Positions 12,387-23,026 of a stretch of 64,000 nt of DNA are shown here, piece by piece. The notes beneath the pieces were generated by a model. That model did not search any database and had not been told where the DNA came from. It saw nothing but the letters and a program-made list of their open reading frames with translations. Source of the DNA: Ophiura sarsii (Eukaryota > Echinodermata > Ophiuroidea > Amphilepidida > Ophiuridae); NCBI GenBank assembly GCA_035610835.1, contig CM069441.1, forward strand, positions 84,670,677-84,734,676, read 5' to 3'. Position numbers and translations under genes: made by a program. The first letter of the stretch is position 1; every line of letters begins with the position of its first letter.

Positions 12387-12762
12387 GCATATTATGTGAT
12401 CTTTTCCAAGTAGCGCCCTCTATCATTGATTTTACTATGAAAGCAGATTTTCTTGCAGATTTGCATTTTTGATCATAAATCATAAAGATCTTCTAAGTTA
12501 CAGATCGATACGATTTCTAATTACTTCAAAATCATGCATGGTTTGAAAATAGATTGTACCGAGCGGTACAATCTTTTTTTATTTTAAATTTTACTCTAAA
12601 TTCACTCTAAAACTATGATTTTGAGGTTATTAGGAATCGTATCACTCTGTACCTTGGAATATATTCATGATTTATGATCAGAAAAGTAAATCTGCAAGAA
12701 AATCTGCTTCCAATTTTTCCAGGATTGAGGGCGTCCCCTGGAAAAGATCACAGGTGGGTATG
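12387..12762. mobile_element. TTAA-flanked foldback element, copy 1
   Basis: It starts AGGCATATTATGTGATCTTT after TTAA. The right arm is the inverted copy and its terminus has decayed. Nearly the whole element is a hairpin, with arms meeting at GATTGTACCGAGCGGTACAA near 12550-12572. It is the same family as 25320-25692. Confidence 0.8.
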
Positions 12763-13376
12763 CCGACTAGTTTTATGTTTAAACTCAACATTATAAACAT
12801 GATAGAGGCGACCGTCGTAGCGGGTGCGCCAACAAGTGGCTCAATAAGTTGTAAAATAAGTTTTTAACATTAACAATTTCTGAGGCCCCATGAGCTATAA
12901 AATGTTTGATTGTATAACTCAAAACAATACACATTGAAATCACTTTCAAACATGGTAAACACGTGCTCATTCTTCAGATTCCATTCATGTGGGTTTTTGC
13001 AAAAGAAATTGTCAAAACTTCAGTGTTATGCTAACATTACATAAATGAAACGTATTCCAAAGTGTTCAGAAAACATTTAAGTCAAATGCGCAAAATTGTC
13101 TGTTTCCAATTTGGTGCATTTATTCATACACAGGCTGTCACAAAATGATATACCCATCGATGCCCAAATTTGAAATACCAGGGTTTGAGTAAAAACTAAG
13201 AATGTATCGCCATTTTATATGTTCATTCTGTTTTGAGACAAAATCGCAACTTAACAGTGGACTAACCACACACCGTTGCTTCAATTGCTTGACAAATCTA
13301 CCACTGTTTATTATATGGAAGTGACTATACGACCTATCATCGGGTAGCCAATTGCTTCACCAGACTATACAACCTA

Positions 13377-13618
13377 CAGTACAGCTCGAAATAGAATGGA
13401 CACTGACATTGCAATGACATTGCACTGACATTGCAATGATATTGCACTGACATTGCACTGACATTGCAATGACATTGCAATGATGCCTTGAGATGTAACC
13501 CGATTAGTGCAGTCATTGCAATGTCATTGCACTGACATTGCAATGACATTGCGTTGACATTGCAATGACATTGCAATGAAGTGCGTTGACATTGTCCATT
13601 CTATTTCGAGCTGTACTG
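13377..13618. mobile_element. Tc1/mariner-type MITE filled with a minisatellite
   Basis: TA target duplications lie at 13375-13376 and 13619-13620. The 26-bp inverted ends begin CAGTACAGCTCGAAATAGAA and look perfect. The interior is almost entirely an 11-12-bp minisatellite of CAATGACATTG units with variants. The TA site and CAGT ends fit Tc1/mariner. Confidence 0.85.
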
Positions 13619-13646
13619 TATGGTACCAGACTGTACAAAATATAGT

Positions 13647-13809
13647 TAGGGTAAGGGTAATGGTTAGGTAGGGTTATGGTCAGGGTAAGGGTAAGGGTAA
13701 GGGTAAGGGTAAGGGTAAAGGTAAGGGTAAGGGTTAGGGTTAGGGTTAGGGTTAGGGTTAGGGTTAGCCTTATGGTTAGTTAGGGTTAGGGTTGGGTAAG
13801 GTAGGGTTA
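13647..13809 (+). repeat. Interstitial telomere-like repeat, left part
   Basis: A mixture of GGGTAA and GGGTTA hexamers with occasional variants, matching the metazoan TTAGGG telomere repeat. It is interrupted at 13810 by a Harbinger-type element and resumes at 14624. Confidence 0.85.
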
Positions 13810-14623
13810 GGCCAAGAAAAATGAATTGTTTGTTTGTCCACGTCCGACCGACCGTGTACCTGTGGTGCCGACCGTATTCTTTTTTTTATTTTCGATTATT
13901 TTTTTTAAACAACATTTTTAGCAATTTGAACGGCCAAACGGACCGTTTTATTCCTGATTTCGTATGACATATTCAATCTGGTCTTTATAACACCATCCCC
14001 CAATGCGCAATCTCGTGTAACATGATGTTTATTGCGTGAACTTGGCACCCGCGGGGACTATTAAAAGGACAAAATGAAAATTGTTCGCACGTGCAAGTGA
14101 TGTCATTTTTTATACTGTAAGAAAATATGAAGAAATCTAGTTACGGTTAATATTTGTTCCCAAAATGTTGCTCAACGGCATGAATATTAATTTCAACATA
14201 GTATAAAAAGTTGGGGTAGTTAGTACAGGAAAAATAGGTTTAGTAATACTCTCACGTTTATATTTCTAACAAAACTTCAACACAACGTTCTTTCGCTTTC
14301 TGTAATAATGGCGGCGACCTACACGGTATCTGCGCGTTGCAAACTTGGTACAAAAATTATATTTGACCGAGTTTGCAGTGTTGCAACCAATTCGACACTT
14401 ACTTGGAGATCGAAATCAGCAGTGTGAAGGTGGCCGAGAGTAAAGCAGCAATGTCGCAAACTCATGAACAAGAGTTCTACTTTTATTGTCAAAGCGATGT
14501 GTTTTGTGTTTTGTGTTTGGACACAGTATCCATGCCGAATTTAAATTCCCAAATACAATATCCGTATAAAAAACCCCAAGATCTTTTAACACTCCGACCT
14601 ACCGACCCTACCTTTTGTTGGCC
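13810..14623. mobile_element. Harbinger-type element inside telomere-like repeats
   Basis: TTA target duplications lie at 13807-13809 and 14624-14626. The ends are GGCCAAGAAAA and, inverted, GGCCAACAAAA, followed by GTCCGACCGACC-like sequence at both ends. A 3-bp TWA target and GGCC-type termini fit PIF/Harbinger. At 814 bp, with no recognised transposase, it is non-autonomous. Confidence 0.75.
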
Positions 14624-14676
14624 TTAGGGTTAGGGTAAGAGTTAGAGTTGGGGTTAGGATTAGGGTAAGGGTTGCT
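14624..14676 (+). repeat. Interstitial telomere-like repeat, right part
   Basis: Degenerate TTAGGG repeats that continue the array at 13647-13809 across the inserted element. Confidence 0.75.
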
Positions 14677-15206
14677 GCTGGATCATCGGCTGTATAGCTT
14701 TTCACGAAATAGCTGCACGGTCATTTGTATATAGCTTTTGCCTATAGCAGCTTGGATTATATTATATTGAGATCAAATTCAAACATCCTTTTCGAGCCGC
14801 GAAATCCGTGAACCGTCCTAGCTAGTTTTAAATATATTACTCAGAAACTACAAATGGTGGTGTATTTATTTCAATAATAATAATACAGGCACATTGATTT
14901 GTATTACATAACGGCTGGCATTTACTTTACAAGTTTAGCTCAATCGATAATAACACACAACGAGTTTATATTGTATTGGCCTGTTGCATGAGTAGGACAG
15001 TGCGGTGGTATACCGCGCGGTACATGTCACCTTTCATGATGCCATGCACACTAACCAGTCAGTGGAAAATTAAAATGAAATCGTAAATAATTCCACATTT
15101 CAAAATAAACTATAATGGAACAATAATGAATGATTATACGAAATGATAAATAATATCGAAAACTAATTTTAAAAAATGTATATAAACGATTAAAATAAAA
15201 TGTCAA

Positions 15207-15280
15207 GCCGTGATAGGATTCGAACCCACGACCTCCGGATTACTAGTCCAATGCTCTACCGCTGAGCCAACCATGCGCTA
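15207..15280 (-). other. tRNA-like module (degenerate, AGT-like loop)
   Basis: On the minus strand: A box TGGCTCAGCGG (15259-15269) and B box GGTTCGAATCC (15216-15226), both matching the Pol III consensus. The anticodon arm TTGGA-CTAGTAA-TCCGG would give AGT (Thr). The D arm pairs, but the acceptor stem does not, so a functional tRNA gene is unlikely. Confidence 0.6.
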
Positions 15281-15644
15281 TATGAACTCGATAACAAACA
15301 AAAGTAATATGGTTCAACATACCACTCTTCTATAAATTAGATGTTTAAAATGCTTTATATTTCTTAATCTTTGCAGTTTTAAGATAGTTTCTCGCTCAAA
15401 AGTTGTTTATTTACTGTTAAAGAATGTAATTCTGATTTAAATGTAACGAATAACACTACTTTTTGAAACAATTCTAGATATATTATATTTCGTTCGTACA
15501 GCATTTTGTCGATTTATGTGCACATCTTTTACGACTAAGAATTGCATCATGGGCTTTTTGCCGGGCACGCCAGGACTTGGGAGCGAAGCGAGTCATGTGA
15601 TTTTTGTCCAGGACAAACACTTGAGATGTACACGCCCCTTTAAC
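15207..15644 (-). repeat. Element with internal tRNA-like module, copy 2
   Basis: Reverse-strand relative of 9714-10157. It starts AAGGGGCGTGTACATCTCAA after TTAA (at 15644, reading down) and ends in a different tRNA-like module at 15207-15280. Shared blocks include TCACATGACTC, ACGAACGAAATA and AATATAAAGCATTTT. Confidence 0.7.
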
Positions 15645-15916
15645 ATGGAATTTAGACATGATCACTCATGCATGGCAGATCCCATTCACTTGACAATGGC
15701 AAGGTCTTTGGAAGAAGATTGCAAAAAATTGGATAATCCCTCCATTCAAATGTTAATGTGAATGATTGAACACAAAATAAACCTTACCATTGCTTAATGA
15801 ATGTGCTCAGCCATGCATGAATGCGTACATCCTAATTTCATACAGACATGATAGAGAATTATTGTCTGCTTATTTTGACATGCAATTGTTTAATTTATAT
15901 TAAATATTTATGTGAA

Positions 15917-15960
15917 ATATTTGAACTTCAATATTTGAACTTCAATATTTGAACTTCAAT
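15917..15960 (+). repeat. Short tandem repeat, 15 bp x 3
   Basis: ATATTTGAACTTCAA repeated three times. Confidence 0.8.
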
Positions 15961-16011
15961 GAGTGGCAATGAACTTCTTTGGACGAGTGTATCTTAACTA
16001 TCTTAACCCCT

Positions 16012-16036
16012 CCCCCCCCCCCCCCCCCCCCCCCCC
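16012..16036 (+). repeat. Poly(C) run, 25 nt
   Basis: Uninterrupted C tract; its length in the assembly is doubtful. Confidence 0.9.
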
Positions 16037-16216
16037 TGATGTGTTATCGAGTTTATTTGTTAATTTGTTAACAAGTTTCCACTGAATCATATACTTTAGT
16101 ATCATAAAACCTACATTTTATGGGGGAATTAGGCTAATGATCTTCTGCGCCATTGGTGCTGGTTTAAACTCACTGATTGTGGAGTGCTGCCAAGGTGTTT
16201 TTACCAGGGTTCTACT

Positions 16217-16424
16217 TAAAGGGACATTAAGTGGTGTTGACATTTACTTCAGAATGCAAGATGAACATTAAAAATTGCCATTATTGTTGTTTCTACTAAC
16301 AAAAACACAGCAAAACTTGATTAAAACAATACCATCGCTATTTATTGAAAAACGCCCTCTATGCAAATATGGTTCGCAGTTGTTATCATAATTGAGGGCG
16401 CAGCCTCCAACACATCTCTTAATA
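16217..16424. mobile_element. TTAA-flanked element, inverted relative of 34365-34731
   Basis: It begins AGGGACATTAAGTGGTG after TTAA and carries CCATTATTGTTGTTTCTACT. It ends with GAGGGCGCAGCCTCC and ACACATCTCTTAAT, the inverse of the start of the 34365 copy. A CACAGGGTGTA triplet repeat follows at 16431-16460. Confidence 0.6.
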
Positions 16425-16524
16425 GACACACAGGGTGTACACAGGGTGTACACAGGGTGTTTAATAAAAAACCCTTTAAAAAGGGAAATGCTTGTAACAA
16501 GTGTGAAACATATTAGAGTTTTAT

Positions 16525-18797
16525 GTGAGCAATTCCCATATCATGCATCCAGAAAATATCATATAATGTGCCCAGATTTGCTTTTTAGGATACGATATCA
16601 CATTTGTAGCTACGTATAATATCAGTGTCACTAATCGATCAATCCGCAACCAATTTGACGACATAAATGATGTTCACATTGAAATCGCAAAAATTGTGGT
16701 TTTTCTTCAACCAATTCCGGAAAAATTTTGCTAATTATCATATAATGTGCCCTGATTTGCATTTCAGGATATGATATCACATTTTGAGCTGCGTATGATA
16801 TCTGTGTCACTAATCGGTCAATCCGCGACCAATTTGACGACATAAATGACGTTCACGTTGAAATCGCCGGGAAAAACAGGGTTTTTTCCTAGCAATTGCG
16901 GACAAAATAATCAAAATTTCATATGATGTGCCCTGATTTGCTTTTTAGGATACGATATCACATTTGTAGCTACGTATGATATCAGTGTCACTAATCGGTC
17001 AATCCGCAACCAATTTGACGACATAAATGATGTTCACATTGAAGTCGCAAAAATTTGGGTTTTTCTTCAACCAATTCCGGAAAAATAGGCTAAATATCAT
17101 ATTATGTGCCCTGATTTGCTTTTCAGGATATGATATCACATTTTGAGCTGTGTATGATATCTGTGTCACTAATCGGTCAATCCGCGACTAATTTGACGAC
17201 ATGAATGACGTTCACGTTGAAATCGCCGGGAAAAACAGGGTTTTTTCCTAGCAATTGCGGACAAAATAATCAAAATTTCATATGATGTGCCCTGATTTGC
17301 TTTTTAGGATACGATATCACATTTGTAGCTACGTATGATATCAGTGTCACTAATCGGTCAATCCGCAACCAATTTGACGACATAAATGATGTTCACATTG
17401 AAATCGCAAAAATTTGGGTTTTTCTTCAACCAATTCCGGAAAAATAGGCTAAATATCATATTATGTGCCCTGATTTGCTTTTCAGGATATGATATCACAT
17501 TTTGAGCTGTGTATGATATCTGTGTCACTAATCGGTCAATCCGCGACTAATTTGACGACATAAATGACGTTCACGTTGAAATCGCCGGGGAAAACAGGTT
17601 TTTTTCCTAGCAATTGCGGACAAAATAAACAAAATTTCATATGATGTGCCTTGATTTGCTTTTTAGGATACGATATCACATTTTAGCCACATATGATATC
17701 GGTGTCACAAATCGGTCAATCCGCAACCAATTTGACGACAATGACGTTCACATTGAAATCGCAAATCCAAATCGTGATTTTTTTTTCTTCAACCAATTCC
17801 GGACAAAATAGACAAACTATCATATCATGTGCCCTGATTTGCTTTTTAGGATACGTATCACATTTTGAGTTACGTATGATATCGGTGTTATACTGATCGG
17901 TCAATCCGCAACCAACTTGACAACATAAAGGATGTTCGCGTTGAAATCGCAATGATTTTTTTCTCCAACCAATTCCGGACAAAATAGGCTAAATATCATA
18001 TAATGTGCCCTGATTTGCTTTTAAGGATATGATATCACATTTTGAGCTACGTATGATATCGGTGTCACTGATCGGTCAATCAGCAACCAATTTGACGACA
18101 AATAGCGTTGCCGTTGACATCACACAAGGAAAAACTTTTTTTCTTCTTCTACCAATTAGGGACTAAATAGACAAACTATCATATAATGTGCCCTGATTTG
18201 CTTTTTAGGATACGATATCACATTTTGAGTTACGTATGATATCGGTGTTACTGATCGGTCAATCCGCAACCAATTTGACGACAATGACGTTCACATTGAA
18301 ATCGCAAAACCTAATCGTGTTTTTTTCTTCTCCAACCAATTCCGGACAAAATAGGCTAAATATCATATAATGTGCCCTGAATTGCTTTTCAGGATATGAT
18401 ATCACATTTTGAGCTACGTATGATATCGGTGTCACTGATCGGTCAATCAGCAACCAATTTGACGACAAATAGCGTTGCCGTTGACATCACACAAGGAAAC
18501 ACTTTTTTCTTCTTCTACCAATTAGGGACTAAATAGACAAACTATCATATGTGCCCTGATTTGCTTTTTAGGATACGATATCACATTTTGAGTTACGTAT
18601 AATATCTGTGTCACTGATCGGTCAATCCGCAACCAATTTGATGTCATAAATGACATTCCCTATGAAATCGCAAGGAAAAACAGGTTTTTTACCGACCAAT
18701 TCAATTGTGGACAAACTAGCCATATGCTAAAGTATCTTCATTCATATAATGTGCCCTGATTTACTTTTTAAAGGACGATATCACAGTTTGAGCTACG
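16525..18797 (+). repeat. Satellite array, ~180-bp monomer, partly a 360-bp dimer
   Basis: The phrase GTGCCCTGATTTGC recurs at about 16568, 16747, 16928, 17107, 17287, 17466, 17647, 17830, 18008, 18188, 18374, 18552 and 18751, with spacings mostly 178-186 bp. In the first six monomers two types alternate, one with ATCGCAAAAAT-TTCTTCAACC and one with ATCGCCGGGAAAAACAGG, giving a 360-bp higher-order unit. Later monomers are more diverged. The array runs into an assembly gap. Confidence 0.93.
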
Positions 18798-18897
18798 NNN
18801 NNNNNNNNNNNNNNNNNNNNNNNNNNNNNNNNNNNNNNNNNNNNNNNNNNNNNNNNNNNNNNNNNNNNNNNNNNNNNNNNNNNNNNNNNNNNNNNNN
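18798..18897. other. Assembly gap of 100 N
   Basis: Exactly 100 N at the end of a satellite array, most likely a placeholder of unknown true size caused by the tandem repeat. Confidence 0.98.
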
Positions 18898-19280
18898 AGT
18901 CCATCAAATTATAAAATATGCGTAACTAAATATCTCAAGTTCTGTATAGGTAGTAAACTAATGACATTTAGTATGATGCTAAGATGTATCTTTCAAACTT
19001 ACAATCAGTTCGATATCTAATCAAATATGCAAATTAGCTAATTAATTATTCAAATCTTAAATATGCAAATTAGGCAAACACCGTTGCCAAGCAACCAGAA
19101 AAAAGTGCAATCTCCATCATCAGTTGCTAAAGAAAACAGCTTGTTTTCGAAACGTCTGCCTAGGTATGTTTTAACTCTGGACTATGTGATTAATCCAATC
19201 TACATGATTCTAACAGTTCTGATGAACATCTTTAACAATGCAAATTAGGTACTTTACGCCATATTTATTTTTGACATTAA

Positions 19281-19588
19281 AGGGAAGCGGTCATGGTGAG
19301 GATTCTAACGAAAATTGAACAGCGAGCGGCGACTATTTGAATCTAAACAAGTTGGACATTGGCGCAGTCTGTAATTGTTCTACGTATGTTTACATGCAAG
19401 CGGTATTGTGTGCGACTCTACAACAATCTCTTAACCCAATGTGGGTGGCGCGCTCAATCAACCATCCTTCATTTGATTGAACGCATTTTCTATCGTATGA
19501 TGTAAGTGATGTATTAGTTATGAACTAAGGTTTAGCTGGTACAAATTCGTCGTCAGCGGTTTCTTTTCCTCACCATGCGCTATTCCCT
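19281..19588. mobile_element. TTAA-flanked MITE
   Basis: TTAA at 19277-19280 and 19589-19592. Ends AGGGAAGCGGTCATGGTGAG and, inverted, AGGGAATAGCGCATGGTGAG. The 308-bp interior is non-coding. piggyBac-type by target site. Confidence 0.75.
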
Positions 19589-20219
19589 TTAAGATAATCA
19601 TAATATGTGTCACCATAACAAAAGTACATTGCACTACATTTGAATTGTAATGGCATTGCTGGTTGATTTGTATCAAATCATATTATGCATAAATACGGTA
19701 TCCAAATGCGTGTATGATGCACTCATTGTTTTGAAAATCCAATTATACCAAATAGATTCCTTGGAATGTGTAGTACAAGATGAAATATCTACTGTTTTTA
19801 AAATGTTCCCAAAAATAAGGTATTGGTCCAAAACTGATTTTTTTTTGAGCAAAATGCTTGGATTCATTCAAACAGTCCATCTCGAGTTATGGAAATAAAT
19901 TTAGAATATACATAAAAGGGGATGTAGCTGAAATCCAATAGTTGGGCATATACATTGATTAACCACTTAACTAGTTGGTCAACATTGTACCCAATACCGT
20001 ATGTAAGCAATAATGTGACCAAAATATGGGCAAGTTTGTAACCAATTGTTGGTTAAACTTTACCCCATTATCACAGTGCCCAACTGTTGCTATTTGACCC
20101 AAGGTTAGGCAAGAGTGTTGGTCAAAGGTTATTACCCAACAAATGTAGCAAATGTTGCGTATTGGGTAAACGTTTACTTTGTTTTTCAATCGTTTTACTT
20201 CTTGTGTATCTTGCATAGT
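19589..20219. other. No gene seen
   Basis: AT-rich; overlapping small frames on both strands near 19650-19900 have no recognisable content. Several short self-complementary phrases (ACCCAA/TTGGGT) lie between 19980 and 20170. Confidence 0.4.
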
Positions 20220-20577
20220 TGATCTTATTTCATTTTATTGTTGGTGCTCAAGATACTTTCCTGTGTAATATGTATTAATATTATGTTGTGTATGTTATTG
20301 CTTTTAAAATTGTATTTTTTTAATGATTGTATATTTACATTATATTGTATCTAGTGCATATTTCATCTCATGTTATTATTGGTGCTCATGATACTTTCCA
20401 ATGTATGTAATAATATTATGTTGTGTATGCTATTGTTTTTATCTGTACTTTTTAAGACTGTATACTTTGGTCAATTTGCTTGTGTTTTTATCATGGTGTA
20501 AAGCGCCTTGGGGTCAATTTATTGATGGAAGGCGCTATAAAATGCGTTTTTATTATTATTATTATTATTATTTTCTT
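20220..20577 (+). mobile_element. LINE 3' UTR and tail
   Basis: A GTAAAGCGCCTTGGGGTC / GGAAGGCGCTATAAAATGC hairpin (about 20500-20545) is followed by (TTA)n, the usual 3' end of L2/CR1-like LINEs. Upstream, a block containing GTGCTCAWGATACTTTCC occurs twice (about 20245 and 20381). The coding part is absent, so this is a 5'-truncated insertion. Confidence 0.65.
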
Positions 20578-21167
20578 CAGTTGTGATCAGCAGATGTAGC
20601 AGACACCGATAGAGAGAGCTCTTAGAAAATGAGACCTTGGACCTCTCGTTATATTTATTCAGGTAAAGGTGTGAACAAGGAACCCCAAATACAATATCCG
20701 CCGTTGAAAAAGTTGAGAATAATAAAACATGCACACATTTGTGCACCGAAAAGACTCAACCCATAATGAGCTTATTATATGAACACTCAACCTGCACTCA
20801 ACAGTAACGTGCTACGCTCCTTTTTATGCCGGTCATACTGAAAACAAAAGCATACAGTAGGCCACAGATAGTCAAAACCATTATGCCATTGACTATCTGT
20901 GAGTAGGCCTACTCAAAGTCATGTGCTCGGATTTGTCTGTATTCTGTGGATCTTGGATCTTATATCATGGGTTTCTAGCTAACATTAACATCTTATAACT
21001 TCATGACCTTATTTATTTATTTATATTTATAACAATAGGCTGAAGAGCCAGGACAAACCCAATAGTGACAAGCACTAAATTAAAGGGATGCCCGAAAATC
21101 CAAAATAAATAAAAAGGGACAGACAAAAAATTAACCCAAAAGGGGAACAAGACAAATGAGAGGGAAC

Positions 21168-21308
21168 CAGGGGCGTAACAGAGGTTGGTTGTCAGGGGGG
21201 GCACAGCCAAAAGAATTCCTGGTTAGAATTATTCCGTCCCGGAATTTAAAAGGTTGCCCCAATTTTTTTTCCAGTCAGTCACCTCGTGAATTTCACGTAA
21301 GTGGGGGT

Positions 21309-21363
<55 letters not shown>

Positions 21364-21699
21364 AGGGTCAAAAAAATTCGCACGGTCACAAAATTTCGCA
21401 GTACAAAAAATACAACAGTCAACAATTTGTTGACTGTTGTGCTTTTTGTACTGCGACATTTTCTTTCTTTCCCTTTTCCCTTTCTTCTTTTCTTTCTTTC
21501 CCTTTTTTTCTCCTTTTCCTTTTTCCTCCCTTTTTCCTTTCACTCTCTCTTTTCTTTCCCTTTCCCCCTTCTTTCCCTCTTTTCCCTTCCCCCCATTTTT
21601 CCTGGTGGGTAGGTTTGAATTTCCTGCTAGCACCTTCAGGGGGGGCACTGTACCCCCCCCACCTGCCCCCCCCCCCCCCCCCCGGCTGTTACGCCACTG
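21168..21699. mobile_element. Non-autonomous hAT element with a 54-nt poly(G)
   Basis: A perfect 8-bp duplication GAGGGAAC lies at 21160-21167 and 21700-21707. Ends CAGGGGCGTAACAG and, inverted, CAGTGGCGTAACAG are typical hAT termini. Inside are a 54-nt G run (21309-21362), an inverted TTTTTTGTACTGCGA-like pair around 21395-21460, and a long pyrimidine tract (21470-21600). There is no transposase. Confidence 0.88.
21309..21362 (+). repeat. Poly(G) run, 54 nt
   Basis: The longest homopolymer in the window. The apparent polyglycine/polyproline frames across it are artefacts. Confidence 0.95.
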
Positions 21700-21727
21700 G
21701 AGGGAACTTAACAAAAAGGGACCAGAC

Positions 21728-21895
21728 CAGTAGCGTAGCGAGTGGGGGAGGGAATTGGGGAGGGAATTGGCAAAATGGGGACGAAAAAGGCGAAAAATCA
21801 TGTTAAATCAGCCGTTTTTTGACCTGGTTTCTTTGAAACAGGGACCGTTATGGGGATCTTGCCCCCTCGGAGTGGCTGGGCTGGCTACGCGCCTG
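21728..21895. mobile_element. Small hAT-type MITE, 168 bp
   Basis: A perfect 8-bp duplication GACCAGAC lies at 21720-21727 and 21896-21903. Ends CAGTAGCGTAGC and, inverted, CAGGCGCGTAGC. Confidence 0.85.
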
Positions 21896-22379
21896 GACCA
21901 GACGAGTGAAACAAAAGACACTGGCTACAGGAGCAAACAGCAAACAGAAGTCTTGAAGGATGTTAAGGTAGCACTCTTGACAATAACATCAAGGAGATAG
22001 TTCCACAAAGTGGGAGCAAAAAGTATAAAAAACATTTTTGGAGAGAGAAAGTCTGCAGAAAGAGGGATAAAGAGCACAGCTGTTGAGATTGCGAAGGTTG
22101 GGTCTGGGATGGGCTTGTACGGATTGGAGACGAACAAAGATGGTTCAAGATCTTGAAAAGATGTCAAAGAACAGCAATATCACGACGCCTCGACAGGGAA
22201 GGGAGTTTAGAGTTCAGAAGGAGATCTTTGTGGGAAAGATTCCAGGATAGGCTTCTGCGAGCGATCCAAGGCCCTATTCTTCAAAGACATGTAAGAGCTC
22301 TCAATGACAGTGGATCTGTATCCAGTGTTATACTGGTTCACATTGACAAAGGCTTATGATAATGGTGTCTGTATTTCAG

Positions 22380-22714
22380 TAGCCGTAGACAGAGCTGAAG
22401 GGAAACTAAAGGTGATACTGGAGTATATTAATATGATGAAGTCAAGTCGAACGGTGGGGGACTCCGCCTTTTTAGTCACAGTGCATGCAGTGGAACCGGG
22501 CATCTCGTGGGACCGGGCAGTAGGCAATCACATGAACTACCTATATACCAAGGGTCAGTTGCCTGAAGAAGTCAATCCACTCATATTCTTCGAGCTAAAA
22601 ACTGGATTGAAGTTAAAGACCAACCTTGGCTTTGCAACATGTGTGTGTCCGATTCATTATATTTTTCTGGAGAGTATAGTCAAAGTCTTCACGGGCTTCT
22701 CTTTTTCCAAATAG
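22380..22714 (+). CDS. Unidentified open frame, possibly an exon or repeat-encoded
   Basis: A CAG acceptor-like site ends at 22379 and the frame is open for about 110 codons to TAG at 22712-22714. The protein begins VAVDRAEGKLKVILEYINMM and includes SWDRAVGNHMNYLYTKGQL. I do not recognise it. It directly adjoins a reverse-strand LINE remnant, so it may be an exon of a unique gene or part of another repeat. A second open stretch at 22817-22999 (LPVNKGIRMIFMAPVDNEG) could belong to the same unit. There is no further support. Confidence 0.25.
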
Positions 22715-23026
22715 AATCTCTTCCAAGTGTTTCCTTTCATTAATCCATATTCGTTTTCTATTCTAACATTACAATGATAGACCTTCGCCTCGTATAGGAA
22801 AAGGCTAATACTTCAGTTGTTGCCAGTAAATAAGGGGATACGGATGATCTTTATGGCACCCGTTGACAACGAGGGCAGACTCCAGCAGTTTGTCTGGTGT
22901 GGGTTAAATTCACACGTTTCTATTGAATCCTCGTGTCTAGAACGGCTGTTTGTTTTCCAAAGTTTCGTTAATGATGTACGGTACGTGCAGCCAGGTTAAG
23001 ATCATGTCGTCAGTAGATCTAAATAG

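Larger units (their letters stand above)
21003..22330 (-). pseudogene. LINE fragment, reverse strand, with the SINE's 3' tail
   Basis: On the minus strand, decayed RT C-terminal sequence (including RRRDIAVL, then FAPTLWNYLLDVIVKSATLTSFK at about 21950-22190) leads into a 3' UTR ending at 21003 in CTATTGGGTTTGTCCTGGCT, CTTCAGCCTA and ATAAATAAATAA. That tail matches the 3' end of the tRNA-derived SINE at 5831-6160. Stops and frameshifts break the frame. Two hAT-type elements (21168-21699 and 21728-21895) sit inside the UTR; without them the UTR reads continuously. It is probably the LINE type whose machinery moves the SINE. Confidence 0.65.

Noticed and set aside
15207..15280. Functional tRNA-Thr gene
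   Set aside because: A and B boxes and the anticodon arm look good, but the acceptor stem does not pair and the module lies inside a dispersed repeat.
16525..18797. Calling the satellite a centromere
   Set aside because: Monomer length is suggestive, but the array seen is short and sits in gene-containing DNA; no evidence for centromere function.
21229..21801. Long minus-strand frame with polyproline and a Lys/Glu-rich segment
   Set aside because: It is created by the poly(G) run and the pyrimidine tract inside a hAT element; there is no real protein content.
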